Positions 1-8,761 of a stretch of DNA of 41,359 nucleotides are shown here, one piece after another. Origin of the DNA: Planctomycetota bacterium (GTDB lineage Bacteria; Planctomycetota; Planctomycetia; Isosphaerales; Isosphaeraceae); the NCBI GenBank assembly GCA_028291545.1, contig JAQGHR010000049.1, positions 1 through 41,359 on the forward strand. The letters are read 5' to 3'. Made by a program: the position numbers and the translations under genes. The notes beneath the pieces are model-generated. The model saw nothing but the letters and a program-made list of their open reading frames with translations. It was not told where the DNA came from and did no database searches. Positions within the stretch are counted from its first letter, which is position 1; each line of letters begins with the position of its first letter.

Positions 1-55
1 GCTGGATTACTTGAGCAGGTGTTTTGACGCAGGCCATCGTGGCCAAGCGACCCCC

Positions 56-1567
56 TCACTTCTGCCGGTCTCTATGACTGAAATCGAAGCCGCGTAGGTC
101 CACCTCTCCCACCCTGTGAACGGCTACCGCCGTGCGAATCGGCCCATCCCCTCCACCGAATCTCAGCTTGGAATTGGCATTAGGCTTCATGCACACTTTG
201 CATGGCTTGAATCCTCCCCCGAGGGCTCGGTCCATCTCCGAGATGTCGAGTCGATGCTCGGGGCTCATCCGGGCCAGCGAAGGACAACCGTTGCGGTGAA
301 TGGTCATCGATGAGGTGTTCGCGATGAGTTGCGGCTCGACCGGAGCAGGCCCGGACACGGGCTTCGGTGGCACAACGGAGGTCGGATTTTCGGGACTTGC
401 GACCTCTCGTTCCGCGGCCGGATTCCACGCTCGGTTCGTGAGTTCCAGGATCTCGCGGGCGGCGGTCGCGCCCAGCAGGGTGGCTGCGAGTACGCCGATT
501 CTTACGAAATGCCGTTTCTCCGCGCTGCCGTCGAGCCAGCGGTTCAGATCCTCGGCCAGGGAACGGGCATCCGGATAACGGTCGGAGGGATCGAGCTCCA
601 GAGTCTTGAGGCAGTAACGATTCAGGCTTCGGGGTATATCCCGGTTCAGCGACCGCGGCGGCCTCGGGGTCGCTTTGGGTAACGATCGCCAGACGGGCAT
701 GCCGCTGGGGTGATCTGCCGGGCGGTGGCCGCAGAGTAATTCGTAGAAGATGATGCCCAGGCTGTAGATGTCGCTTCGCGCGTCGGCGTGATGGCCCTGG
801 CCCGCCGCCGCCTCGGGGCTCATGTAGTCGGGTGTGCCGAGGATCGCGCCCTCGTGCGTCATGGTGGCGTCGAAATCGACGCGCCGCGCCAGCCCGAAAT
901 CGGTCAGGCGGGGCCGTCCGTTGATGTCGACGAGGATATTTGCGGGCTTCAGGTCCCGATGGAAGACACCTCGCCGGTGTGCATGATCGACGGCCTCGGC
1001 CAGATCACGGATGATGGCGACCGAGGCCCGCAGATTCGGTCGATTTTGCTCCCGGAATCGGCTCAGGGTAGGTCCATCGACGAACTGGTAGGCGATCCAG
1101 CAACGCCCCGCGTCCCGGCCGGCGTCGTGCAGGGGGACGACGCCCGGATGATCGAGTTGCGCGGCGGCCCGGGCCTCCCGGAAGAACCGCTCGATCACGC
1201 GCGCAGCCGGCTGCGACTCCCGGAGGACTTTCAGCGCCACCTCGCGCTCGAGCCGTGGATCATAGGCCCGATAGACCTGGCCGAACCCGCCGCCTCCCAG
1301 GAGGACTCGGATTCGGAATCTTCCGACGGCCTCGGGCATGGTCGTGAACGAATCCGGCGCGCCCGCGAGATCGTCGATGCACTCCGGGGTCAATTCGAGG
1401 GAAGGCGGGGTTCGGGCCGAGCGCGAGTCGGGTTCCTTTTGCTCGGATTCTCCTTCGTGCACACACCTACAAACGGAGCAAGTGGAAGCGACGGAGTGGA
1501 CGATGTCCCGACCCCACGCCAGGCTCCGTCCGCACCCGGGGCAGTCCATTCGTTGTGGCAATCGCAT
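56..1567 (-). CDS. Membrane Ser/Thr protein kinase with N-terminal zinc finger and C-terminal Ada-like Cys/His domain
   Basis: A 503-residue Hanks-type kinase. A possible N-terminal zinc finger has Cys9, Cys12, Cys30 and Cys33. The kinase domain (about 83-346) has a glycine loop at 90-97, Lys113 in VALK, the catalytic loop HRDLKPAN (203-210), DFG (223-225) and a SPE triad near 250, so it should be active. A single hydrophobic helix (about 355-370) follows, then a Pro-rich linker (390-413). After it comes a short domain with His424, Cys428-Pro, Cys456 and Cys459, spaced like the Ada-type or ComE-type zinc-binding module. The kinase would face the cytoplasm and the Cys/His domain the outside. 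It is divergent from treY, with 205 bases between the start codons. Kinase assignment is secure; the zinc role and topology are inferred from residue spacing. Confidence 0.9.
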   Translation of the reverse strand: MRLPQRMDCPGCGRSLAWGRDIVHSVASTCSVCRCVHEGESEQKEPDSRSARTPPSLELTPECIDDLAGAPDSFTTMPEAVGRFRIRVLLGGGGFGQVYRAYDPRLEREVALKVLRESQPAARVIERFFREARAAAQLDHPGVVPLHDAGRDAGRCWIAYQFVDGPTLSRFREQNRPNLRASVAIIRDLAEAVDHAHRRGVFHRDLKPANILVDINGRPRLTDFGLARRVDFDATMTHEGAILGTPDYMSPEAAAGQGHHADARSDIYSLGIIFYELLCGHRPADHPSGMPVWRSLPKATPRPPRSLNRDIPRSLNRYCLKTLELDPSDRYPDARSLAEDLNRWLDGSAEKRHFVRIGVLAATLLGATAAREILELTNRAWNPAAEREVASPENPTSVVPPKPVSGPAPVEPQLIANTSSMTIHRNGCPSLARMSPEHRLDISEMDRALGGGFKPCKVCMKPNANSKLRFGGGDGPIRTAVAVHRVGEVDLRGFDFSHRDRQK

Positions 1568-1772
1568 CGGTCTGGCGTCCTTGAGCCGTCCTCGAACCCG
1601 GCCGGCCGCCCGTCACGCGCGGCCCGCCAACGGGAACCATAGAACATCCAGGATCGATGAGGATTGCGAATTAGGTTGTTCACCTGATACGAACCGACCC
1701 GGGTGGGCTCGATTTTTGCTCACGATCGGTGTACGCCGGTCTGTTCCCGTCCGGTCGGTCGCGAGTCCATCC

Positions 1773-4700
1773 ATGACCAAGCGCGGAGTGCCGAACATCA
1801 TCGATGCCTTGTTCGAATCCGAAACTCGGGCGATCGTCGAGTCCGCTCCTCGGCGCCCGGGTGCGACCTATCGGTTGCAACTTCACAAGGGGTTCCGCCT
1901 GGAGGATGCACTGGCGATCGTGCCTTACCTCGATGGGCTGGGGATAACCGATCTTTACCTCTCGCCGTTCCTCGATGCCCGGCCGAGCTCGACCCATGGC
2001 TACGATGTGTTCGACCATGGACGGATCAATTCCGAAGTCGGCGACGATGCCATGTATTCTCGTCTGATCGGCGAGCTGAAATCCCGCGGGATGGGGTGCG
2101 TGCTCGACATCGTCCCCAATCACATGGGTATCAACGGGCCGAATCGGTTCTGGCTCGACGTGCTGGAGATGGGCCCGCACTCTCCGTTCGCGGGATTCTT
2201 CGACATTGACTGGCACCCGGTCAAGCAGGAGCTCGACGGGCGTGTTCTGCTGCCGATCCTGGAAGAGCAGTACGGGAAGGTACTGGAGGACGGCAAGCTC
2301 GCGATCAGGCGCGAGGGCGGCGTCATTTCCTTGCACTATCACGGGGCGAAGCTACCCCTCTCACCCGGGTCGTACGCGACGATCCTGGGCCGGGTCGGCA
2401 AGGAGCTCTCGGAGAGGTTCGAGTACGACGACCCGGACGTTTTGGAGTATATGAGCATCTGGTCGTCGGCGGAGAAATTGCCGAGTCGGAACTCCGGTCG
2501 TCCGGAGGATATCGAGCACTTGCTTCGCGAGCGCCAGGTCCTGCCTCGCCGGATCGCACGCCTGTGCGAGCAGAGTCCGCTGTTGCGCAACCTCATCGAC
2601 CGCTCCGTCGAGAGCTTTCGCGGGACACCCGGAGATCCGGCGAGCTTCGACGCGTTGCATCAATTGCTGGAGGAGCAGGTCTATCGCCTGGCATTCTGGA
2701 AGGTCGCGTCTCAAGATATAAATTATAGAAGGTTCTTTGATATAAATGATCTTGCCGGGCTTCGGGCGGAAGATCCGCGCGTGTTCGAAGCGATTCACTC
2801 CCTGATCTTTGACTGGATCGTCGAGGGGGGCGTGACGGGGGTTCGGATCGACCATCCCGACGGATTGGCGGACCCCTCGGGATACTTCCGCCAGCTCCAG
2901 GAGTCCGTCTTCCTGATCCGCTGCCGCATCCGTTTCGATGCCGAGGGGAACGATCCGATGGACTGGCCGGCGACGGCCGCCGGCCTGAGGAAGAGGTTCC
3001 GCAAGGCCGCCGCGGAGTCCTCGACGCTGGCGCGGTTGTTCCCGATCGTGGCCGAGAAGATTCTCAGCCGGGGCGAGAGCCTCCCCGACGACTGGCCGAT
3101 CGACGGGACCGTCGGCTATGAATTTCTCAACGTCCTGAACGGGCTGTTCATCGATCCCGAGGCCGCCGACGTCCTCGACTCCATCTATGTCGACTTCACG
3201 GGTGACAGGGACCCGTTCAGCGAGATCCTGTACCGAGCCAAGCGGCTGATCGCTCGGGCGTCTCTCGCGAGCGAGATCAACGCGCTTGCCCGGCAGCTCA
3301 ATCGCGTCTCGGAGAGCGACCGGAGGACCCGCGACTTTTCGCTCAACGACCTCCGGCAGGGGATTCGCGAAGTGATCGCATGCTTCCCCGTGTATCGCAC
3401 CTATCTGCAACCCGGCGCGCCGGCTTCGGATCGAGACCGAGGTATCATCCAGAAGGCCGTGAATCGGGCCAGGCTGCGCGTGCCGTCGCTCGACGCCACG
3501 GTCTTCGACTTCCTCCGATCCGTGCTCCTGAACGAGTATCCCGAGGGGATTGCGACCGAGGCGCGCGCTTTGCGGAACGTGTTCGTGCGCCGGTTCCAGC
3601 AGACGACCGGTCCGATTCAGGCCAAAGGGCTGGAGGACACGGCGTTCTATCGTCGAGTGAAGCTCATCTCACTCAACGAGGTCGGCGCCGATCCCTGGCG
3701 ATTCGGCCACTCCCCGGGCGTTTTCCACGCGATGAATGCTGAGCGGCTGGGACAATGGCCGGGTTCGCTCGGGACAACCGCCACCCACGACACCAAGCGC
3801 GGCGAAGACGCGCGAATCCGGATCAACATCCTGTCCGAGATCCCGGAGGAGTGGCGAGCCCACCTCGCGCGTTGGTCGAGGTGCAATGCCCGGATGAAGG
3901 CGTCCCTCCACGATGCGGCGGTCCCCGACCCTCGCGAGGAGTACCTCCTTTATCAAACCCTCATCGGCGTGTGGCCGTTCGAGAGCCCCGAGGAGGCGGC
4001 GCCCGCGGGCTTGATCGAGCGAGTTCAAGCCTATCTGGCCAAGGCGGTTCGCGAGGCAAAAATTAACACGAGCTGGCATGTTACCGATAACGCCTATGTC
4101 GAATCCCTGGCAACCTTTGTCAAGGACATTCTCGCCGGGCCCGTCTCCGCGATTTTCATCCGCGATTTCCTCCCGTTTCAGAGGCGGATCGCGCGCGTCG
4201 GCGTGGTCCATTCGCTCGCACAAACGCTCTTGAAGCTGACGTCTCCCGGAGTCCCCGACATCTTTCAGGGCTGCGAGCTCTGGGATTTCAGCCTCGTCGA
4301 TCCCGATAATCGCCGGCCGGTCGATTACGAGGCCCGCCGCAAGATTCGCTCTCAATTCGATCGCGCCGTGGACGAGGGACACGGTCGGTCAGAGCTGGCC
4401 CGCGACCTGTTCGCACACGCCGAGGATGGCGCGATCAAGCAGTACGTGATCGCAACGGTTCTCCGATATCGTCGCGATCACCCCGGCCTTTTCGCCGGAG
4501 GGCACTATCGGCCGCTGCTCGCCGATGGCGCGCTCAAAGGACACGTCGTCTCGTTCGGCCGCCATATCGACGGGCATGCCGCGATCACGGTCGTACCAAG
4601 GCTGGTGGCCGGCCTGATGGGCGAACATGGGACGCAGCCGCCGGTGGGGCGCGACATCTGGGGTGACACGAGGCTGATCCTCCCCGAGGGCCCCGTCCCG

Positions 4701-4829
4701 AAGCGTTGGCGAGACCTGCTCACCGGCCGCGTCCATGACGTGAAGGTTCTCGACGGGGCCGCGACTTTCCCGATTGGCGATCTTTTCTCGGACCTCCCGC
4801 TCGCGTTCCTGGTCTCCGAAGGGTCATGA
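1773..4829 (+). CDS. treY: Malto-oligosyltrehalose synthase (TreY)
   Basis: A GH13-family enzyme (about 1018 residues) that turns the reducing-end alpha-1,4 bond of malto-oligosaccharides into the alpha-1,1 bond of trehalose. The catalytic set is visible: nucleophile Asp360 in GVRIDHPDGL, acid/base Glu428 in VAEKIL, and Asp673 in the TreY signature THDTKRGEDAR. The N-terminal half carries YRLQLHKGF and the IVPNHMGI loop. The open frame runs upstream to 1338, but that part overlaps the divergent kinase and has no TreY similarity; the ATG at 1773 gives a normal N-terminus. The usual partner treZ, which releases trehalose, is not in the window. The stop overlaps the end of the convergent dehydrogenase gene by 6 bases. 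Slightly longer than most TreY proteins. Confidence 0.95.
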   Translation: MTKRGVPNIIDALFESETRAIVESAPRRPGATYRLQLHKGFRLEDALAIVPYLDGLGITDLYLSPFLDARPSSTHGYDVFDHGRINSEVGDDAMYSRLIGELKSRGMGCVLDIVPNHMGINGPNRFWLDVLEMGPHSPFAGFFDIDWHPVKQELDGRVLLPILEEQYGKVLEDGKLAIRREGGVISLHYHGAKLPLSPGSYATILGRVGKELSERFEYDDPDVLEYMSIWSSAEKLPSRNSGRPEDIEHLLRERQVLPRRIARLCEQSPLLRNLIDRSVESFRGTPGDPASFDALHQLLEEQVYRLAFWKVASQDINYRRFFDINDLAGLRAEDPRVFEAIHSLIFDWIVEGGVTGVRIDHPDGLADPSGYFRQLQESVFLIRCRIRFDAEGNDPMDWPATAAGLRKRFRKAAAESSTLARLFPIVAEKILSRGESLPDDWPIDGTVGYEFLNVLNGLFIDPEAADVLDSIYVDFTGDRDPFSEILYRAKRLIARASLASEINALARQLNRVSESDRRTRDFSLNDLRQGIREVIACFPVYRTYLQPGAPASDRDRGIIQKAVNRARLRVPSLDATVFDFLRSVLLNEYPEGIATEARALRNVFVRRFQQTTGPIQAKGLEDTAFYRRVKLISLNEVGADPWRFGHSPGVFHAMNAERLGQWPGSLGTTATHDTKRGEDARIRINILSEIPEEWRAHLARWSRCNARMKASLHDAAVPDPREEYLLYQTLIGVWPFESPEEAAPAGLIERVQAYLAKAVREAKINTSWHVTDNAYVESLATFVKDILAGPVSAIFIRDFLPFQRRIARVGVVHSLAQTLLKLTSPGVPDIFQGCELWDFSLVDPDNRRPVDYEARRKIRSQFDRAVDEGHGRSELARDLFAHAEDGAIKQYVIATVLRYRRDHPGLFAGGHYRPLLADGALKGHVVSFGRHIDGHAAITVVPRLVAGLMGEHGTQPPVGRDIWGDTRLILPEGPVPKRWRDLLTGRVHDVKVLDGAATFPIGDLFSDLPLAFLVSEGS

Positions 4830-5909
4830 GCGGTTCTCCGCGAAACGGGCGAGCTTTTCGCGGAAACCGGAGCGGTCGGCGACTTCGGGATTGATCAGGT
4901 TTCCCGGAAGCTCTCCCCGGGCCACACGCAGCATGCCCTCGGCCATGGCGAGACCCGTGTCGTTCCAGACATCGGCCGTCGAGCACGACCAGTGCGGCGT
5001 CAGGATCACGTTGTCGAGGCCGATGAGCGGATGGTCGCGAGGCAGGGGTTCAACCTCGAAAACGTCGAGGCCCGCTCCCGCGATCTTCCGGTCCCGAAGC
5101 CGGGCCGTCAGCGCGTCTTGATCGACGAGCTCGCCGCGAGCGATATTGATGAAGTACGCCGTGGGCTTCATCATCGCCAGATGCTCGGCCCGGATCATCC
5201 GGTGTTTCTCGGGCGTGAGTCGGGCGTGAACGCTCACGAAATCGGACGTGCGCATGACCTCGTCCAGCGACGTGAGCCGCACGCCGCGACCGGCCGCGAC
5301 GGCCGGGTCGGCGCTCGGCGAGTAGGCGATCACGGTCATGCCGAATGGCGCGACCAGTCGCACGAGCTCGAGCCCGCTATGGCCGAGACCGATGATGCCG
5401 AGCGTCCTGCCGGCGACCTCGTGGCCCATCACCTCGGCCTGACGGTCCCAGCGGCCTTCACGGGTGATCGTTTCCTGGCCGCGCATTTTCTTCGCAAGCG
5501 CCAGCATGAAGAGCAGGGCGGACGAGGCCGTCGGATGCGTGAGCGCATCGGGTGCATTGAACAGAGCGACGTCGTTCTCCGTGCAGGCGTCCACGTCAAT
5601 CTTGTCGTACCCGGCGCCCGAGCGGCCGATCACGACCAGGTCGGCCGCACCCCGGGCGAACGTGGCCCGGTTCACGGACGGGCGGAGGACGATCAGTCCA
5701 TCGCTGTTCTCGACATGCTCGGGCTTCAACTGCATGGAATAGAACCGCCGCCAATACGACGGATCTCCCGCCTGTGGCGCCTGGTCGCGGAGGAAGCGAT
5801 AGGCGACGTCAGGCCGCGCATCAAGAAGCGGCAGGCCCAGCGATCCGTAGGCCGACTGTCCGCGATCGTCGAGGAAATCACCGGTCAGGGCGATCCGAAA
5901 GGGTCTCAA
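4824..5909 (-). CDS. D-isomer-specific 2-hydroxyacid dehydrogenase (NAD-dependent)
   Basis: A 361-residue Rossmann-fold dehydrogenase of the PGDH/formate dehydrogenase superfamily. The NAD motif GLGHSG is at 174-179, and the catalytic triad is Arg258 (IARGELVD), Glu287 (FEVEP) and His306 (TPHW). An ATG at 5966 exists but would overlap the upstream gene by 61 bases. The chosen start is a TTG whose last two bases are shared with the TGA of the upstream dehydratase (TTGA), preceded by GGAGGG nine bases away, so the two genes look translationally coupled. The substrate is not readable. As the last gene of a run with an enolase-superfamily dehydratase and a cyclase-type hydrolase, it probably reduces or oxidises a sugar-acid-derived 2-oxo/2-hydroxy acid (inference). 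Confidence 0.9.
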   Translation of the reverse strand: MRPFRIALTGDFLDDRGQSAYGSLGLPLLDARPDVAYRFLRDQAPQAGDPSYWRRFYSMQLKPEHVENSDGLIVLRPSVNRATFARGAADLVVIGRSGAGYDKIDVDACTENDVALFNAPDALTHPTASSALLFMLALAKKMRGQETITREGRWDRQAEVMGHEVAGRTLGIIGLGHSGLELVRLVAPFGMTVIAYSPSADPAVAAGRGVRLTSLDEVMRTSDFVSVHARLTPEKHRMIRAEHLAMMKPTAYFINIARGELVDQDALTARLRDRKIAGAGLDVFEVEPLPRDHPLIGLDNVILTPHWSCSTADVWNDTGLAMAEGMLRVARGELPGNLINPEVADRSGFREKLARFAENRS

Positions 5910-7078
5910 GGCTCGCGGCCCTCCGCAGCGTTCTGAGTAAAGTTGGTGAGCCAGTCGCCATCCCACAGGCTGGGGAAGGCATGGGCCACGTAGGGATGGG
6001 CCGCGATGGCCGCTTCGTCCAGTTCGAGACCCAGCCCCGGGGCATCCGCCAGCCGGAATTCACCCCGGCGGATCGGATTCCAGCCGGCCACCAGGTCGTT
6101 GCGCCAGGGGACGTCGAACTCGGCGAACGCTTCCTGAATCAAGAAATTGGGCGTGCTCACGTCAAAATGAAGGCAAGCCGCCAGGGCGACAGGGCCGATC
6201 GAACAATGCGGTGAGACGTGGAGGTCGTAGGCGGCGGCCATGGCGGCGATTTTCTTGCTGGCGAGAATCCCTCCGCAATGGGCCACGTCCATTTGCACGA
6301 TATCCGCCGCGCGGAGGGCGATTAACCGTGCGAAATCGGCCTGGGTATAGAGCCGCTCCCCGGCCGAGATTGTGATGGCGACGGACCGTTTGACCTCGGA
6401 GAGAAGTTCGAGGCTTTCGGGGACGACCGGCTCCTCGCACCACCAGGGAGAGAACGGTTCCAGGCGACGGATCATCGCGACGGCCGTCCCGGCCGCGAGT
6501 CTTCCGTGAAATTCGATGATGAGCCGAATCGCGGGGCCGACCGTCCGGCGAACGGCGGCCACACGTTCGACGGCCTCGTCGGTCTGCTCCGGATCGAGCG
6601 TCTTCCATGCCGTCCCGAACGGGTCGAACTTCAGCGCCCGGTACCCGAGTGCCACGGCCTGGCCGGCGCGTTCGGCGTAATCGCCCGGCGAGGTCGCTCC
6701 CCCATACCAGCCGTTCGCGTAGGCCGGGATGCGGGGATGGCAGCGACCGCCGAGGAGACGATACACCGGCTGGCCGCAGGCCTTGCCGATGATGTCCCAG
6801 AGTGCGATCTCGACGCCGCTGATGGCCGTCATCACCGTCGATCCGCCCTGATACTGGTCGCGGATCATGCCGCCAATCACGGCCTCGACGTCGAACGGGT
6901 CGCGGCCCAGGATGCGGCCCTCCACCCATTCGTGCAGGAGGGTCTGGACCGTCCTCTCCTGCCATTCCAGGCTCGCCTCACCGACACCGGTCAGGCCGGA
7001 GTCGGTGCGGAGTCGAATGAAGAGATAATTGCGTAATCCGGCGTTGGCCAGGAAGGTCTCGAAGCCGACGATCTTCAT
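5906..7078 (-). CDS. Mandelate racemase/muconate lactonizing (enolase superfamily) protein, galactonate-dehydratase-like
   Basis: A 390-residue enolase-superfamily enzyme: an alpha/beta capping domain (1-120), then a TIM barrel. Candidate metal ligands are Glu189 (in EFHGR), Glu215 (CEEP) and Glu241 (SAGERLYT). His191 after the first ligand and His291 (SPHCSIGP) match the acid/base layout of D-galactonate and related sugar-acid dehydratases. The first ligand is Glu where I recall Asp in E. coli DgoD, so the exact sugar acid is uncertain. Such enzymes dehydrate an aldonic acid to a 2-keto-3-deoxy acid. It sits 18 bases downstream of the cyclase gene and overlaps the dehydrogenase start, so it is part of one transcription unit. 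Function class is firm, substrate unknown. Confidence 0.9.
   Translation of the reverse strand: MKIVGFETFLANAGLRNYLFIRLRTDSGLTGVGEASLEWQERTVQTLLHEWVEGRILGRDPFDVEAVIGGMIRDQYQGGSTVMTAISGVEIALWDIIGKACGQPVYRLLGGRCHPRIPAYANGWYGGATSPGDYAERAGQAVALGYRALKFDPFGTAWKTLDPEQTDEAVERVAAVRRTVGPAIRLIIEFHGRLAAGTAVAMIRRLEPFSPWWCEEPVVPESLELLSEVKRSVAITISAGERLYTQADFARLIALRAADIVQMDVAHCGGILASKKIAAMAAAYDLHVSPHCSIGPVALAACLHFDVSTPNFLIQEAFAEFDVPWRNDLVAGWNPIRRGEFRLADAPGLGLELDEAAIAAHPYVAHAFPSLWDGDWLTNFTQNAAEGREP
5919..5924 (-). promoter_or_regulatory. Shine-Dalgarno (GGAGGG) deciding a TTG start
   Basis: On the minus strand GGAGGG lies nine bases before the TTG at 5909, inside the last codons of the upstream dehydratase. 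It supports the coupled TTG start over the longer ATG form that begins at 5966. Confidence 0.6.
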
Positions 7079-7096
7079 GCGGGCTGCCTCGCTGGC

Positions 7097-8077
7097 CTAT
7101 CGAACGGCGATCGGGTTTCCCGGCGAGCCGGTGGCGCCCTTCAGTCGCAGGGGGGCGAAGATGAAGGCGAACTCGTAGACCTTGTCGCGGGCGAGGGCTT
7201 CCAGGTCGAGGTTCTCCATGTTGTAGATGCCGTGACGCACGAGCAACCATTGATGGACCTCGAACGGTCGTTCCTTGTCCTCGGCCGGCACGACCTCGGT
7301 GGCCCAGGTGTCGGTGCCCACCATCACAATCTTGCGGTCGCTCAACCATCGCGCCGCCCCCATCCCCAGGCCGGGCTCGCCATCGCCGAAGGTCTTGTTA
7401 TCCTTCATCCAGAGCTGACCGTGCCCGGTGCGGATCAGGACGACGTCGCCCTCGCGAACCTCGCTCCCCTGGGCCTTGAGCGCGGCTTCCATGTCGGCGA
7501 CGGTCACCACCTCGCCGGGGAGCATGCGATCGACCTTTCGCACCCTGGCCACGTCGATCAACACGCCTCGGGTGAAGAACACGCCCACGTTCTCCACACC
7601 GAGCTTCTCCAGACCGTGGGCCTTGCCGAATTCGGACCGCTTGAATCCATTGTAGAACAGGTCTTCATCCCCAACCCGGACGCCGACGTGGCCCAGGCCA
7701 TCGAGTTGTGTGCCGATCTGCCCGATCTCGCCGCTGAACATCTCGTCGTGATAGACGAGCTGGTTCTTGCCGTCGGGGCCTCCGGTGGGCGATCCCGGGA
7801 TGGTCAGGCTAAAGTGCCGCTTGCCGGGCAGGGGCATGCCGTACTCGTACGGCCGGCCGAGCGAGTACGTCTCGCCGGTGCGGATGAGGCCCGCGGCGCC
7901 TCGGACGCGTGCGGGCGTGACGCGATTGGCTGCCCCCCTCTGGTCGCCAGCCCCCCATTCCGAGGGCCACCATTTCGAGCCGATGGGCGTATCGGCCGGC
8001 ACGGAGGAAAGTGCGATGCCCATCAACGAGAGCATCACGCCCAGACCCAGTGCGATCATCCGCGCAGTCTTGCTCAT
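7097..8077 (-). CDS. Secreted cyclase-family hydrolase (kynurenine formamidase-like fold)
   Basis: A 326-residue protein with an N-terminal signal-like segment (about 6-28, ending near SSVPADTP). The metal-site motif reads GTQLDGLGH (122-130), a variant of the family pattern HxGTHxDxPxH in which the second His is Gln. GDVVLIRTGHG and a C-terminal VHQWLLVRHGIYNMENL are typical of the longer cyclase proteins often found in amide or lactone degradation. It would act outside the cytoplasmic membrane. It heads the cyclase-dehydratase-dehydrogenase trio and follows the HMA-like gene after 72 bases. The substrate is unknown; lactone or amide hydrolysis feeding the sugar-acid dehydratase is a guess. 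Confidence 0.85.
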   Translation of the reverse strand: MSKTARMIALGLGVMLSLMGIALSSVPADTPIGSKWWPSEWGAGDQRGAANRVTPARVRGAAGLIRTGETYSLGRPYEYGMPLPGKRHFSLTIPGSPTGGPDGKNQLVYHDEMFSGEIGQIGTQLDGLGHVGVRVGDEDLFYNGFKRSEFGKAHGLEKLGVENVGVFFTRGVLIDVARVRKVDRMLPGEVVTVADMEAALKAQGSEVREGDVVLIRTGHGQLWMKDNKTFGDGEPGLGMGAARWLSDRKIVMVGTDTWATEVVPAEDKERPFEVHQWLLVRHGIYNMENLDLEALARDKVYEFAFIFAPLRLKGATGSPGNPIAVR

Positions 8078-8149
8078 CGCGATTCCGATCGGTTTCTTGG
8101 AGAGTGGTGGGGGCCGCGTATATCGGGGGCCGTCGGCTGCGCAGCGCGA

Positions 8150-8761
8150 TCACTTGCCGGGTTCTTTCAACATCACGCCGGCATCCTTCAGGGCCTTTTC
8201 CAGGGCGGCACGATTCGTCTTCGCCGGATCGATCAGGGCCGTGACACGGCATTCCTTGAAACTGGCCGTGGCACGCTCAACGCCCTCGATCCGGTAGATC
8301 GAATGGTACGTCCCCAGGCAGCATCCCTTGCAGTCGAGGCCAAGGACGGGGATCTCGATGAGAGTCAGCTTATCCCTGGGCAACCTGGAGGGTGCCTTGA
8401 CTCCGAATGTGTGAGTGGAGGCCGATTTAAGAAGGTTGTCGAAGAGCTCGATGAATCGTTCGGGCTTCTCCTGGGGGAACAACGTCGCAGGATCGTAGGC
8501 GAAGGTCGCTTCGGAGTTCTCGAAATCGACGCTGAGCAGCGTGACGCCCATCATCTTCTTCGCAGCCGCGCGAAGATCGTCCTCGCGCTCGCGACAGCAC
8601 AGGCCGGTGATGGTGTGTTTAATCTCCGACGGCTTCGCGGGCGCGGGCTTTTCGTCCGCGCGGCTTGCGACGGCAGACAGTGCCACGCTCATCAAAACGG
8701 CAAGAGGAGAAGGGGTGCGGCGCAAAGAGAAGGTGCGGGAATTCATGACGCGTCTTCTCAC
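8150..8761 (-). CDS. Secreted protein with two HMA-like metal-binding domains
   Basis: A 203-residue protein. A hydrophobic signal segment (about 18-34) precedes two ferredoxin-like HMA repeats. Repeat one has GLCC (Cys55-Cys56) where a heavy-metal-associated domain has its CxxC loop. Repeat two has LDCKGCC (Cys144, Cys147, Cys148), close to the canonical GMxCxxC. Both repeats continue with a GV-x-strand pattern (GVTLLSVDFENSEATFAYD and GVERATASFKE). It may bind copper or another soft metal in the periplasm. The frame opens with GTG at 8761, giving a GTGA overlap with the stop of the DUF1592-type gene; an ATG at 8746 is an alternative start. It lies between the cytochrome and the cyclase, so it may serve either. 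Confidence 0.75.
   Translation of the reverse strand: MRRRVMNSRTFSLRRTPSPLAVLMSVALSAVASRADEKPAPAKPSEIKHTITGLCCREREDDLRAAAKKMMGVTLLSVDFENSEATFAYDPATLFPQEKPERFIELFDNLLKSASTHTFGVKAPSRLPRDKLTLIEIPVLGLDCKGCCLGTYHSIYRIEGVERATASFKECRVTALIDPAKTNRAALEKALKDAGVMLKEPGK

Noticed and set aside
1338..1772. Upstream extension of treY
   Set aside because: Overlaps the divergent kinase and lacks TreY similarity; the ATG at 1773 fits the family.
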